Origin: Oscillospiraceae bacterium
GTDB lineage: Bacteria; Bacillota; Clostridia; Oscillospirales; Oscillospiraceae
NCBI GenBank assembly: GCA_017398685.1
Contig: JAFQFH010000036.1
Span: 42,282 to 106,281 of the forward strand
Direction of reading: 5' to 3'
Length of the DNA stretch: 64,000 nucleotides
The notes under the pieces are model-generated. The model was given only the letters and a program-made list of their open reading frames with translations, ran no database searches and was not told the DNA's origin. A program made the translations under genes and the position numbers. Below, one piece after another: positions 1 through 8,189 of the stretch (the stretch's first letter is position 1; each line of letters starts with the position of its first letter).

Positions 1-339
1 CCACTGGCGGAAACGGGTGGCCTTCTTGGAATTGACTCTGTAGCCCACGGCGATGATGGCATCCAGATTGTAGTGGTCAAGAGTACGGTTGACTGTTCTT
101 GCGCCCTCTTTCCGAACTACCGAGAATTTCTCGGTAGTTGCAGCTTGTTCCAGTTCGCCCTCTGCATAGATATTTTTCAGATGCAGGGAAATATTGTCCG
201 ACGAACAGTCAAATAATTCCGCCATTCCACTCTGTGTCAGCCAAAAGGTCTCATCATGAAATACGACATTTATGGATTCTTTCTCCGTGTCATTTTGATA
301 CAGCAGGATTTCTCCTCTTATGGTCATATCAAATTCCAT
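1..339 (-). CDS. RhuM-family protein, partial (C-terminus beyond left edge)
   Basis: The reverse strand reads without a stop from an ATG at 339 to base 1. The translation has the features of the RhuM ('virulence RhuM') family: an early FWLTQSGMAELF helix, then KEGARTVNRTLDHYNLDAII and VGYRVNSKKATRFRQW. Homologues occur on genomic islands, prophages and conjugative elements, and their biochemical role is not established; the N-terminal region looks DNA-binding. ATG 339 is preferred over ATG 345 because AAAGGG lies at a proper distance only from 339. The C-terminal half is outside the window. A 25-bp palindrome lies inside the frame. The family is an accessory-gene marker, so the left edge may be the end of a mobile island. 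Confidence 0.85.
   Translation of the reverse strand, partial: MEFDMTIRGEILLYQNDTEKESINVVFHDETFWLTQSGMAELFDCSSDNISLHLKNIYAEGELEQAATTEKFSVVRKEGARTVNRTLDHYNLDAIIAVGYRVNSKKATRFRQW
113..137. repeat. 25-bp palindrome inside the rhuM reading frame
   Basis: Two perfect 12-base arms flank a single central base. The palindrome is in frame in the RhuM gene and encodes TTEKFSVV, a phrase I recall as recurrent at this place in RhuM homologues. It may be a palindromic insertion fixed in the family or a hairpin in the mRNA. Confidence 0.8.
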
Positions 340-462
340 ACGCATCCCTTTCTTCAATTGTTATCTCATACGCATTTCAACTTGCAGATAACATTGTAAC
401 ACGTGTGTTCAGGCATCTCAAGTGGGGAAAAAATAAAACTGCGGAAAAATCTTCTGCAGTTT

Positions 463-705
463 TCATTGCTCTGCTAATCTCAGCTTTTTATCACACTTTA
501 CCTCAAGCTGAGCACTGCGGTGCATGTTATAAATCAGCAGGTCCAGAGTTCCCTCGTACAGGTCTTTTTCCCCGGACTCAAACACGGCAACCAGATATTT
601 TTTCTTTTTATATTCTTTATAGATGTCTTTCAGACTCTCGCGCAGCTTCTGATCCTTCTTCTCGGCATTGGTCAGCCAGATCTCCACCAGGCCTTTGTCA
701 TCCAT
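463..705 (-). CDS. Small conserved protein of unknown function (80 aa)
   Basis: This is an 80-residue, charged, soluble protein beginning MDDKGLVEIWLTN and ending KKLRLAEQ, with many Lys and Glu and no signal peptide or membrane segment. ATG 705 is chosen because GGAG lies 9 bases upstream; a TTG at 720 is also possible but lacks an SD. I recall very similar small proteins (motifs VEIWLTNAEKKD and YLVAVFESG) in gut Firmicutes near mobile elements, without an assigned function. It lies upstream of and co-directional with the RhuM-family gene, which fits an accessory island. No function is proposed. Confidence 0.65.
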   Translation of the reverse strand: MDDKGLVEIWLTNAEKKDQKLRESLKDIYKEYKKKKYLVAVFESGEKDLYEGTLDLLIYNMHRSAQLEVKCDKKLRLAEQ

Positions 706-1230
706 GACATTTATCTCCAAATATAATCACCATCCTTTGTGGTAATATTTTCCTCATTTTTCACAGCTTTTATTCTCAATCAACCCTTTTGCTGCCGCCA
801 AATACTCAGCGGCAGTCCAAATGAAATAGATTTCACCGTGAAAAGAGATTTCGCTGGTTTTCATAGGCAGGCCGAACGGCGGTCGGCAAGCCCGCTCCAT
901 AAGAATTGCACCTCCCTCCATGCTTATGGCAGGTCGCTCTGCTCTGTGACGTACAGCCAGTGCAAGTATCATTATCACTCCATACCGTTATGGCCCACAG
1001 CTTTGCCAAAGCTGCTTTGCAGTGTTGGTGTATGTCGCAGGCGCACCCACCGCCCGGCTTATGCATGGGTATCGTATCCGTTTACCCTATTTGGCTTAAA
1101 TTGCATTTGTCCCTTCACACACTAATACGGTTGAGCCTCTGAAATCCGGAAATCATTCGACAAAACTTCTTATAAACAGTCAAAACATTTTATAAAAACA
1201 CTTTTTTGATAAAGTCCGCAATGCATAAAG

Positions 1231-1268
1231 AAACACAGGCAGACACATTGGCGTGTCTGCCTGTGTTT
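1231..1268. terminator. Strong hairpin, bidirectional terminator-like
   Basis: A perfect 16-bp stem (1231-1246 with 1253-1268) closes a 6-base loop and ends in TTTT on the + strand and an A/T-rich run on the other. It insulates the operon starting near 1520 from upstream transcription. Confidence 0.7.
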
Positions 1269-1470
1269 TATGGTATTTATGTATCAGCCTTTTGTTGCTT
1301 GGATTCACACGCATGCTTTTGTAAGCATGTCATCTGCCGCTTAATTTTATATCGCTATCATTGGTGTACGTACACATTTAGAGACAAGACAGCAAAGTAA
1401 GACACATCAGGTATTAAAGGGCTGTTTTTGCAAGTTGCATAAATTTAGAAATCATTATTCTTAAAAAATA

Positions 1471-1514
1471 ACGAAAGATTTTTCGTTGACAAATGCGAAA
1501 GGATAAAGTATCCT
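1471..1514 (+). promoter_or_regulatory. Promoter of the 1577-13596 operon with overlapping inverted repeat
   Basis: TTGACA (1486-1491) and TATCCT (1509-1514) are separated by exactly 17 bases. A short inverted repeat, ACGAAA (1471-1476) / TTTCGT (1481-1486), touches the -35 box and could be an operator. The ROK regulator at 16129 is a possible ligand-responsive partner, by inference from position only. Confidence 0.6.
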
Positions 1515-1576
1515 AAACGCGAAGTTACTTACTAATGTTAAGAAAGCTAATCGGAACCGAGATTGTGGAGAGAAAG

Positions 1577-2851
1577 ATGTTCACAAAAGACAGCGAAAAA
1601 AAATACATCAATATTCTTAAAGAGGAGCTATTACTGGCAACCGGCTGTACGGAACCCATTTCTATCGCCTATTGTGCAGCCATCCTCAAAGATGTACTGG
1701 GCGAACAGCCTGAGAAAATAGTTGCCAAAGTAAGCGGCAACATCCTGAAAAATGTGAAGAGCGTTGTTGTCCCCAACACTGGAGGCCTGAAGGGCCTGCT
1801 CGCCGCCATATCAGCCGGAATAGTGGCCGGTTGTGCTGATGCAGGACTGCAGGTCATAGCCTCTGTGCCGGTGGAAAAATACCCAGAGATAAAAGCGTAT
1901 ATGCAGGATACAGATTTCAGCATCGAATGTCCGGAAGATGCAAAAATGCTGGATATCTTCCTATACGGCTACAGCGGGAATAACTCTGCGGCAGTCAGGA
2001 TTGCCAACAGTCATTCAAACGTCATATACATTGAAAAAAACGGCGAAGCAATCAAAAATCTGCCTCTGATTGATTCTCCGGAAGATAATCTGACTGACAA
2101 GACCGTCCTTAACGTGAAAGACATAGTGGAATTTGCAAACAACGTGGATCTGGCCGAGGTGTCTGCCCTGCTGGATAATCAGGCGAAATGCAATACCGCC
2201 ATCGCGGAGGAGGGTTTGTCCGGGGATTGGGGCGCCGGTATAGGAAAGCTGATTTTTTCCAACAATGAAAAGAGCGTAAAAAACACCGCCAAAGCTTATG
2301 CGGCGGCAGCCTCAGATGCAAGAATGAGCGGCTGCGAGATGCCGGTGGTCATTGTCTCCGGCAGCGGCAATCAGGGAATAACCGCCTCTATGCCGGTAGT
2401 GCAGTATGCTTTGAGTCTTGGTGTCACAAAGGAAAAACTCTATCGCGCACTGCTTGTTTCCAATCTGGTCACCATTCACCAGAAGACCGGCATTGGCAGA
2501 CTTTCTGCATACTGCGGGGCCGTCAGTGCAGGTTGTGGAGCAGGAGCCGGAATCGCTTATCTGCACGATGCCGGTTACGAAGGAATAGCCGGAACAATAA
2601 ATAACGCAGTTGCCATTCTGTCAGGGATGATCTGCGACGGTGCCAAGCCCTCCTGCGCGGCCAAAATAGCATCGGCCGTTGAGGCCGGAATACTGGGATA
2701 CGAAATGTATCTTAACAACCATAGCTTCAGCGCCGGAGATGGGATCGTCGGTGCGGATGTGGAAAAAACCATTGAAAATGTGGGCGTTCTGGCCCGTAAC
2801 GGAATGCGTACAACTGACAGAACAATCCTTGAAATAATGACCAGACAATAA
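1577..2851 (+). CDS. L-cysteine desulfidase / serine dehydratase alpha-like family (UPF0597, CyuA/YhaM-like)
   Basis: This 424-aa cytoplasmic protein matches the UPF0597 family, whose characterised members are Fe-S L-cysteine desulfidases releasing sulfide, ammonia and pyruvate. Supporting motifs are LATGCTEP near residue 24, SGSGNQGITASMPV, YCGAVSAGCGAGAG and MICDGAKPSCAAK, which supply the conserved cysteines. ATG 1577 is chosen because TGTGGAG lies just upstream; an in-frame ATG at 1535 has no SD. It is the first gene of the long operon, 22 bases ahead of the Gfo/Idh gene. The exact substrate (cysteine, serine or a related beta-eliminating amino acid) cannot be read from sequence. A sulfur substrate would fit the downstream ATC-hydrolase-like and MtaA-like genes. 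Confidence 0.85.
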   Translation: MFTKDSEKKYINILKEELLLATGCTEPISIAYCAAILKDVLGEQPEKIVAKVSGNILKNVKSVVVPNTGGLKGLLAAISAGIVAGCADAGLQVIASVPVEKYPEIKAYMQDTDFSIECPEDAKMLDIFLYGYSGNNSAAVRIANSHSNVIYIEKNGEAIKNLPLIDSPEDNLTDKTVLNVKDIVEFANNVDLAEVSALLDNQAKCNTAIAEEGLSGDWGAGIGKLIFSNNEKSVKNTAKAYAAAASDARMSGCEMPVVIVSGSGNQGITASMPVVQYALSLGVTKEKLYRALLVSNLVTIHQKTGIGRLSAYCGAVSAGCGAGAGIAYLHDAGYEGIAGTINNAVAILSGMICDGAKPSCAAKIASAVEAGILGYEMYLNNHSFSAGDGIVGADVEKTIENVGVLARNGMRTTDRTILEIMTRQ

Positions 2852-2873
2852 CATCATAAAACTGGAGGGAATT

Positions 2874-3953
2874 ATGGAAAAGAAAGTAATCCGCATAGGA
2901 GTAATAGGCACAGGACTTATTTTCAACCGCCATTTTGCCGGGATAAAAAACAGTCCTGATGCCGAAGTCACTGCAATATGTGATAACAACGTAAAGGCAC
3001 TGGAAGAGAAGGCAGCACTGGCGGGCATCCCCATGAGCCAGACCTTCACCAACTATATAGATCTGCTCGATTGCGGCTATATTGATGCAGTGCTTATCGC
3101 CACCCCTAACTCCACCCACGTTGAAATTGCGCTGGAAGCCATCAAGAGAGGACTTCCCTTCGCAATGGAAAAGCCAGTGGGCATGAACGTTGAAGAGGTG
3201 CAGAAGCTCTACGACGTAGTAGAGGAGAAGAAAATCAAAAACATTGTTCTTTTCTTCTATCGTTCAAAGGCTTCCGCCCGCTATGCAAGAAAGATCATAG
3301 AAAACGGAGATATCGGCGAGATCCACCATGTCTACACCGAGTATTATCAGGACTATAACCTTCGCCCCTTCTCCCTCCCCACTTTCTGGCGCTTTGACAA
3401 GAAAATTGCCGGAGGCGGTGTGGTTTATGACCTGAGCAGCCATATGTTTGACCTTGTCACCTTCATTACCGGCCTTGAATATGAAAAAGTATGTGCTGTC
3501 AATAATAACATAATCAAGATGCGCCCCGACCCCGAAACCAAACAGATGCGGGAGGTTACCACTGAGGATTACAGCCATGTATTGGCCCAGTTTAAATCCG
3601 GCGCCTCCGGTGCTTTCCTGGTGAGCAAGTGCTGCATGGGTCGAAAGAACTATCAGCGCATCCAGATATATGGCAGCAAGGGCGTGATCATTTATTCCCT
3701 CACCGACCAGAACCTTGAGGATACTATAGAGGTGTGCATCGGCAGCCCCTATACCGAAAGCTACAATTACACGAAACTCAATATACCCGCAGAGTTCAAA
3801 AATGAGCAGATGCAGTCCTTCTTTGACATTATGAACGACTGCTCTGACGGTCTTGCCGCCACTCTTGTTGACGGTCTGAAGTCTCAGAAGCTCATTGAAA
3901 GAGTTTATGAGTCCGCAGAAAAGATGCAGTGGGTAGACGTTTCCGATATATGA
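2874..3953 (+). CDS. Gfo/Idh/MocA-family NAD(P)-dependent oxidoreductase
   Basis: A 359-aa two-domain dehydrogenase. The Rossmann fingerprint GVIGTGLIFNRHF lies at residues 9-21, and the family EKP motif, which carries the catalytic lysine, is in MEKPVGMN around residue 100. The C-terminal half is the usual Gfo/Idh alpha/beta domain. Members oxidise or reduce sugars, inositols, amino sugars and some glycosides. The SD GGAGGG sits correctly before ATG 2874. Together with the later aldo/keto reductase, mutarotase and alcohol dehydrogenase it points to a polyol or sugar moiety in the substrate. Exact reaction unknown. Confidence 0.9.
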   Translation: MEKKVIRIGVIGTGLIFNRHFAGIKNSPDAEVTAICDNNVKALEEKAALAGIPMSQTFTNYIDLLDCGYIDAVLIATPNSTHVEIALEAIKRGLPFAMEKPVGMNVEEVQKLYDVVEEKKIKNIVLFFYRSKASARYARKIIENGDIGEIHHVYTEYYQDYNLRPFSLPTFWRFDKKIAGGGVVYDLSSHMFDLVTFITGLEYEKVCAVNNNIIKMRPDPETKQMREVTTEDYSHVLAQFKSGASGAFLVSKCCMGRKNYQRIQIYGSKGVIIYSLTDQNLEDTIEVCIGSPYTESYNYTKLNIPAEFKNEQMQSFFDIMNDCSDGLAATLVDGLKSQKLIERVYESAEKMQWVDVSDI

Positions 3954-3963
3954 GGTGTACTGA

Positions 3964-4248
3964 ATGATAGGATTTCCAACTCAATTTAAAACCAAACAGG
4001 ATTATCTTAATGCATACGAGTACGTGGTAAACGGCGGAGAGGGCAAAAATCTTCTTGCCGCCAGACTCAGATGGCTTAAGGAAACCACCACAGCACAGGG
4101 GCTTAAGGCCTCCAGCTGGAGCAAAAGAGCTGAAAAGCAGCAGCAGTACGATTATGAGCCGGTAGTTGATGTGAACTGCGAGATGCTCAGACTGGGCTTC
4201 AGCGTAGATGAAATCAACGAGCTGATCGGAGGGCTGGAACATGTTTGA
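3964..4248 (+). CDS. Small protein of unknown function, coupled to the lectin-fold gene
   Basis: A 94-aa soluble protein with no signal peptide. The N-terminus (FPTQFKTKQDYLNAYEYV) recalls, from memory only, small proteins encoded just before tail-type lectin-fold proteins of prophages. The C-terminus (LGFSVDEINELIGGLE) looks like a helical binding motif. It starts 10 bases after the Gfo/Idh stop, and its last 8 bases overlap the next start at 4241, so translation is probably coupled. The partnership suggests a chaperone or accessory role for the 394-aa protein; that is inference. Confidence 0.75.
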   Translation: MIGFPTQFKTKQDYLNAYEYVVNGGEGKNLLAARLRWLKETTTAQGLKASSWSKRAEKQQQYDYEPVVDVNCEMLRLGFSVDEINELIGGLEHV

Positions 4249-5425
4249 GATAATTGAAAAAACAAACAGAGCAGAGATGTTCAGCTCCTACAGCTGCATG
4301 GGAAGTCAGTTTATAGAAAAGCTCAACCCCTTTTCCTATGAAAAGAATCTTATAAAAATTTCTCCGGACTGCAGTTTTTCCATATACACAGGCGACTGCT
4401 GCTATGTTCTGAAAAACTCCAGCGCTCTCATTTTTGATCCTCTGGAGTATCTGGACTGCGGAGACAGCTACAAGTTCGGCGAGGACTACTTCATTTACCT
4501 CGGCCTTGTAGACGAAAAAGCCAAAATAATCGTGTCTCTCAACGCCACCTATCCCAATGGCATGCGTCCTGAAAACACCAGAAAGATCGGCGGCTTCCAC
4601 TACGGCTCTATCCGCAAGGTCAGTGATGACGGTCTCTGGGTGCCAGTAGACTCCAACGGTGTCAAATTCGGCAGCACCGGCATCAAGTGGCAGGACAATG
4701 TCACAGAGGGCATAGTCCCCAACTCTGTCTGGGATCTCAAAAACCGCCCCAAGACCCTTTTCGGCGGTCTTGTAAAGGTTGGCGGAATATGGGTCTCCAT
4801 ATATCAGGCCAGCAAGAGAACCAATTTTACCTTCATGGAAGGCGAAAATCTCACCCACGTAGCGGAAGGCATGCTGCAAAGCTGCTATGGCCAGTATCCG
4901 GTCAGCGGCATAGACGGCCTTTGCCAGTACAATTTCTCCGAGCTTGCCGCCCGCGCCGGAATGCGCCTTATGAGCTACAGTGAGTGGCAGGCCGCGGCAT
5001 ACGGTGCCCCTCAGGGAGAGGCAGACGCAAATGTCTACGGCTGGTGCGACGAGACAAACAAGGTCCGTGCCAGAACCGGTTGCAGCGTAAACCTTGAAAC
5101 CGGCCTGCACGATGCCGAAAAGGGTGCCAAGCCCTACGCCATCAGCGCAATGAACGTGGTAGATACCACCGGCAATGTCTGGGAGTGGTTGGGAGAGTAT
5201 TCCAACAGACACGATGCTCCCGAAGGCGAATGGGGCTATTACGATCAGCTGGGTCCTGGTATGGGACAGATCTACGGTTGGAAGACCGACAGCTTTTCCG
5301 CCTTTGCCGCAGGTGGGCACTGGCACCGCGGCATCTACTGCGGTCCCCGCGCCATCAACCCCGATGACCAGCCCTGGAAGGTAAACGTACACATAGGCAC
5401 CCGCCTTGCCTGCGACAGCCTCTGA
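4241..5425 (+). CDS. C-type-lectin/FGE-fold protein resembling DGR variable proteins
   Basis: A 394-aa protein without signal peptide. The C-terminal half has the formylglycine-generating-enzyme-like (C-type lectin) layout: PNSVWDLKNRPK, GIWVSIYQAS, RLMSYSEWQAAAYG, TTGNVWEWLGEYS, then a terminal GGHWHRGIYCGPR ... WKVNVHIGTR block. That order, and the final GG-x-W-xx-G-xx-CG-x-R ... IG-x-R segment, matches my memory of target proteins of diversity-generating retroelements and phage tropism determinants. The redox/Cu cysteine pair of true FGE is not evident, so sulfatase maturation is unlikely. No reverse transcriptase, Avd gene or template repeat is seen in the window. Its place inside a metabolic operon suggests domestication as a binding protein or enzyme; role unknown. 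Confidence 0.7.
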   Translation: MFEIIEKTNRAEMFSSYSCMGSQFIEKLNPFSYEKNLIKISPDCSFSIYTGDCCYVLKNSSALIFDPLEYLDCGDSYKFGEDYFIYLGLVDEKAKIIVSLNATYPNGMRPENTRKIGGFHYGSIRKVSDDGLWVPVDSNGVKFGSTGIKWQDNVTEGIVPNSVWDLKNRPKTLFGGLVKVGGIWVSIYQASKRTNFTFMEGENLTHVAEGMLQSCYGQYPVSGIDGLCQYNFSELAARAGMRLMSYSEWQAAAYGAPQGEADANVYGWCDETNKVRARTGCSVNLETGLHDAEKGAKPYAISAMNVVDTTGNVWEWLGEYSNRHDAPEGEWGYYDQLGPGMGQIYGWKTDSFSAFAAGGHWHRGIYCGPRAINPDDQPWKVNVHIGTRLACDSL

Positions 5426-5508
5426 GCTCCGCTGAATAGAAATTAAAGCATATGCTTTGAGAGTCGGCGTGTGCTTTAAAATAAAAAAATATAAAAAAGG
5501 AGAAACAA

Positions 5509-7131
5509 ATGAAGAAGAGAAGTCTCGCATTGCTGCTGGCAATTGTGATGTTCGCTACTGTTTTCACCGGGTGCGGCAGCCCCAAGAGCGAACCCGCAGC
5601 TCCCGAAGCAGCCAAGACCGAAGAGGCAGCCAAGGCTGAGCCTGCTGTCAAGGAAGAACCTGCTGCACCGGCAAAAAATGAGCTGGTCGTAGTAACCTCC
5701 TCCGAGCCCGTTTATTTCAACAACCTTTGCTACAGCATGACCAACCTGCCTGACACCATGGTATACAGCCAGGTTTATGACCCCCTGTTCTATAAGGACT
5801 GGGCCGACGGCGGCGCAGTCAAGGGCTATCTGGCTGAGAGCTATGAGATCAGCGAGGATGGCAAGCACATCAGCGTAAAGCTCCGCGATAACATCTACTT
5901 CCACAATGGTGACAAGCTCACCTCCGAAGACGTTAAGTTCACCTTTGATGAGATGGCACAGAGAACTCTGGGTATTGCCCTTCTCATCAACTGGGAGAGC
6001 GTTGAGATCGTTGACGAGCTCAACCTGGTGTTCCACCTGACTGCTCCCTACGGCGCTATCATGAACGCACTGTGCAGCCGTCTCGGCTACATCTCCAGCA
6101 AGGAATACTGGGAAGAAGTCGGTGGCTTTGAGGGCTACAACGCAGCTCCTGTCGGCACCGGCCCCTACAAGTTCGTCAGCGCTATCTCCGGCGATGAAGT
6201 TTCCCTGGTAAGAAATGACGAGTACTGGAACGGCAAGGCCGCTTTCGAGACTGTCAAGATCAAGACTGTTGCCGACGTTAACACTGCAGTTCTGGCAGTT
6301 GAGAGCGGCGACGCAGATGTAGCACTGAACCTGCCTCTTGAGTCTCTGGTCAACGTCAAGAATCCCGATGTTGAGTGGGCATACGACCTGAGCTTCGAGT
6401 GCGGCTACATGCAGTGGAACTTCCTGCCTGAGAGCTGGGTCGCCAACGACACCAACTTCAGAAAGGCCGTCCAGTACGGCATTGACAAGGAAGCCATCAA
6501 CCAGGCTGTATTCTACGGCATGACAAATACCCCCGACATCCTCGGTGACGAGACCTGGACCGGCAGACCCGCAGCCGGCACCTACGACAGCTACAGCTAC
6601 GATCTGGAAAAGGCCAAGGAGTATCTGGCAGCTTCCAACTATGATGGACGCGAGTTCGTCGTTTACACCTGGGCCGCAACTAACCTTGAGAAGGCCGCAC
6701 AGGTTATGCAGGCAAGCCTGCAGCAGGTCGGCATCAACATGAAGATCGTTGCTGTTGACAGAGCTTCCTTCTGGGATGTCTGCAGAAATACCAATGACTG
6801 GGATGCCTGCATCCATTGCCTCGGCGCATCCTCTCTGGATATGGACGCATACAACCACTTCATGACCACCATGTATCCCCAGTACTTCAACGCAAATCAG
6901 GTTGTTCCCTACGGCACTGAGCTTAACGATCTGGTCCTCGCAGGCAGACTTGAGCCCAACTACGAGAAGCGCCTTGAGATCTACACCGAGCTGGTCAACT
7001 ACATCAACAACGAAGCCATCTCCATTCCTCTCTATCAGGAGATCAACACTGCACTGTTCCGCACCGGTATGAAGGGCGTACAGGCAGACAGAGCCGTTCC
7101 CATCAACCGCTTCTTCGAGTACACTTACTAA
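5509..7131 (+). CDS. Oligopeptide/dipeptide-type ABC transporter substrate-binding lipoprotein (family 5)
   Basis: A 540-aa extracellular solute-binding protein of the DppA/OppA/NikA cluster. Residues 1-22 form a lipoprotein signal with lipobox FTGC, followed by an Ala/Glu/Lys/Pro-rich linker to about residue 60, then the mature fold with DGKHISVKLRDNIYFHNGD and VGTGPYKF. It is the entry point of the transporter encoded by the next four genes. The family binds peptides, nickel chelates, opines, glycosides and other small organics, so the ligand is not predictable. SD AAGGAG precedes ATG 5509. C-ending codons dominate, which suggests high expression. A strong stem-loop follows the stop. Confidence 0.93.
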   Translation: MKKRSLALLLAIVMFATVFTGCGSPKSEPAAPEAAKTEEAAKAEPAVKEEPAAPAKNELVVVTSSEPVYFNNLCYSMTNLPDTMVYSQVYDPLFYKDWADGGAVKGYLAESYEISEDGKHISVKLRDNIYFHNGDKLTSEDVKFTFDEMAQRTLGIALLINWESVEIVDELNLVFHLTAPYGAIMNALCSRLGYISSKEYWEEVGGFEGYNAAPVGTGPYKFVSAISGDEVSLVRNDEYWNGKAAFETVKIKTVADVNTAVLAVESGDADVALNLPLESLVNVKNPDVEWAYDLSFECGYMQWNFLPESWVANDTNFRKAVQYGIDKEAINQAVFYGMTNTPDILGDETWTGRPAAGTYDSYSYDLEKAKEYLAASNYDGREFVVYTWAATNLEKAAQVMQASLQQVGINMKIVAVDRASFWDVCRNTNDWDACIHCLGASSLDMDAYNHFMTTMYPQYFNANQVVPYGTELNDLVLAGRLEPNYEKRLEIYTELVNYINNEAISIPLYQEINTALFRTGMKGVQADRAVPINRFFEYTY

Positions 7132-7145
7132 TATTTTTCCCTGGT

Positions 7146-7186
7146 GAAAGTTTGGGGGCAGGATTACTGTCCTGCTCCCAGCTTTC
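7146..7186 (+). promoter_or_regulatory. Intra-operon stem-loop after the binding-protein gene
   Basis: A near-perfect 10-bp G/C-rich stem (7054-type wobble at one pair; arms 7154-7163 and 7170-7179) is extended by GAAAG/CTTTC arms. There is no T-run, so it is more likely an mRNA-stabilising or processing element that raises binding-protein over permease expression than a terminator. Confidence 0.6.
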
Positions 7187-7224
7187 GCTTTACCGATGAA
7201 TCCTGCGAATTGTGAGGTTTTCCA

Positions 7225-8154
7225 ATGTTAAAATATATAGCCAAACGATTGTTGCTGATTATTCCGGTGGTAATAGGCATTACCCTTTTTATTTATCTTC
7301 TTCTGGATCTTGCTCCGGGTGATCCTATTGCCATTATTCTGGGTCCGGATGCATCTCCCGAACAGATCAGTCAGCTTACCGCAGAACTGGGACTGGATAA
7401 GAACGTGTTTGTGCGGTATCTGAATTTTATGTCTGACGCAATCAAAGGAGATTTGGGCACTTCGTGGATGACGTCAAAACCGGTGGCTGATGAATTTTTA
7501 CAGCGTCTCCCCAACACCCTTGCTCTGGCCTTCAGCGCACTGGCTATGACGATCGTTTTCGGTCTTACTTTCGGAACTATTGCCGCCGTCTGGCAGAACA
7601 CTGCCATTGATGGCTTTACGCTTATACTGGCACTGCTTTTCGCCAGTATGCCTACCTTCTGGTTCGGTCTGATGCTGCAGATAATATTCGCCCTTAATCT
7701 CGGCTGGCTGCCGGCAATGGGTGTGGGCACAATAAAGCATATTATTCTACCGGCAACTGCGCTGAGCCTGGGTACTATCGCTTCACAGATACGCCTTACC
7801 CGCTCCAGCATACTGGACGTAATCAACATGAACTATGTCAGAACCGCCCGCGCGAAGGGTGCTGGTGGCTTCAGAACCGTTTTCTCTCACGTTATCAGAA
7901 ACGCTCTCATGCCCGTGGTTACAAACTGGGGTCTGACATTTGCGACCGCATTCGGCGGAACCATTATTTCAGAAACTGTATTCTCCATCCCGGGGATATC
8001 CTCCTATCTCATAAACGCAGTCAAGGTCAGAGACATTCCGGTGGTTATGGGTACGGTTATCATAGTGTCCATAATCGTGGCGGTGATAAACCTTATCATA
8101 GATATTATCTATGCGGTAATCGATCCGAGAGTAAAGCTCGGATACATGTCATGA
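7225..8154 (+). CDS. ABC transporter permease, DppB/OppB type
   Basis: A 309-aa inner-membrane permease with about six hydrophobic segments, the family start YIAKRLLLIIPVVIGITLFIY, the conserved LDLAPGDP after the first helix, and an EAA loop (YVRTARAKGAGG) that docks the ATPase. It pairs with the DppC-type permease that begins 36 bases later. Substrate specificity is set by the upstream lipoprotein. Confidence 0.93.
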   Translation: MLKYIAKRLLLIIPVVIGITLFIYLLLDLAPGDPIAIILGPDASPEQISQLTAELGLDKNVFVRYLNFMSDAIKGDLGTSWMTSKPVADEFLQRLPNTLALAFSALAMTIVFGLTFGTIAAVWQNTAIDGFTLILALLFASMPTFWFGLMLQIIFALNLGWLPAMGVGTIKHIILPATALSLGTIASQIRLTRSSILDVINMNYVRTARAKGAGGFRTVFSHVIRNALMPVVTNWGLTFATAFGGTIISETVFSIPGISSYLINAVKVRDIPVVMGTVIIVSIIVAVINLIIDIIYAVIDPRVKLGYMS

Positions 8155-8189
8155 GTTTTGAAAAATTACGGTGTTAAGAAGATAGTATT

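Larger units (their letters stand above)
706..1576. other. Gene-poor stretch
   Basis: No supported gene. Several short frames exist on both strands (for example reverse 754-978 and 833-1066), but none has an SD plus a recognisable family. They may be decayed accessory genes. The stretch holds one strong hairpin (1231-1268) and the promoter of the following operon (1486-1514). Confidence 0.5.

Noticed and set aside
706-1534. Several frames of 60-128 codons as genes
   Set aside because: No SD, no recognised family, and mutually overlapping on both strands.
4241-5425. Formylglycine-generating enzyme (sulfatase maturase)
   Set aside because: The fold is similar, but no paired active-site cysteines are evident and there is no sulfatase nearby.
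3964-5425. A complete diversity-generating retroelement
   Set aside because: No reverse transcriptase, accessory protein or template repeat was found in the window.
4214-6858. 442- and 460-codon frames opposite the lectin-fold and binding-protein genes
   Set aside because: Both are antisense to well-supported genes and lack SDs.
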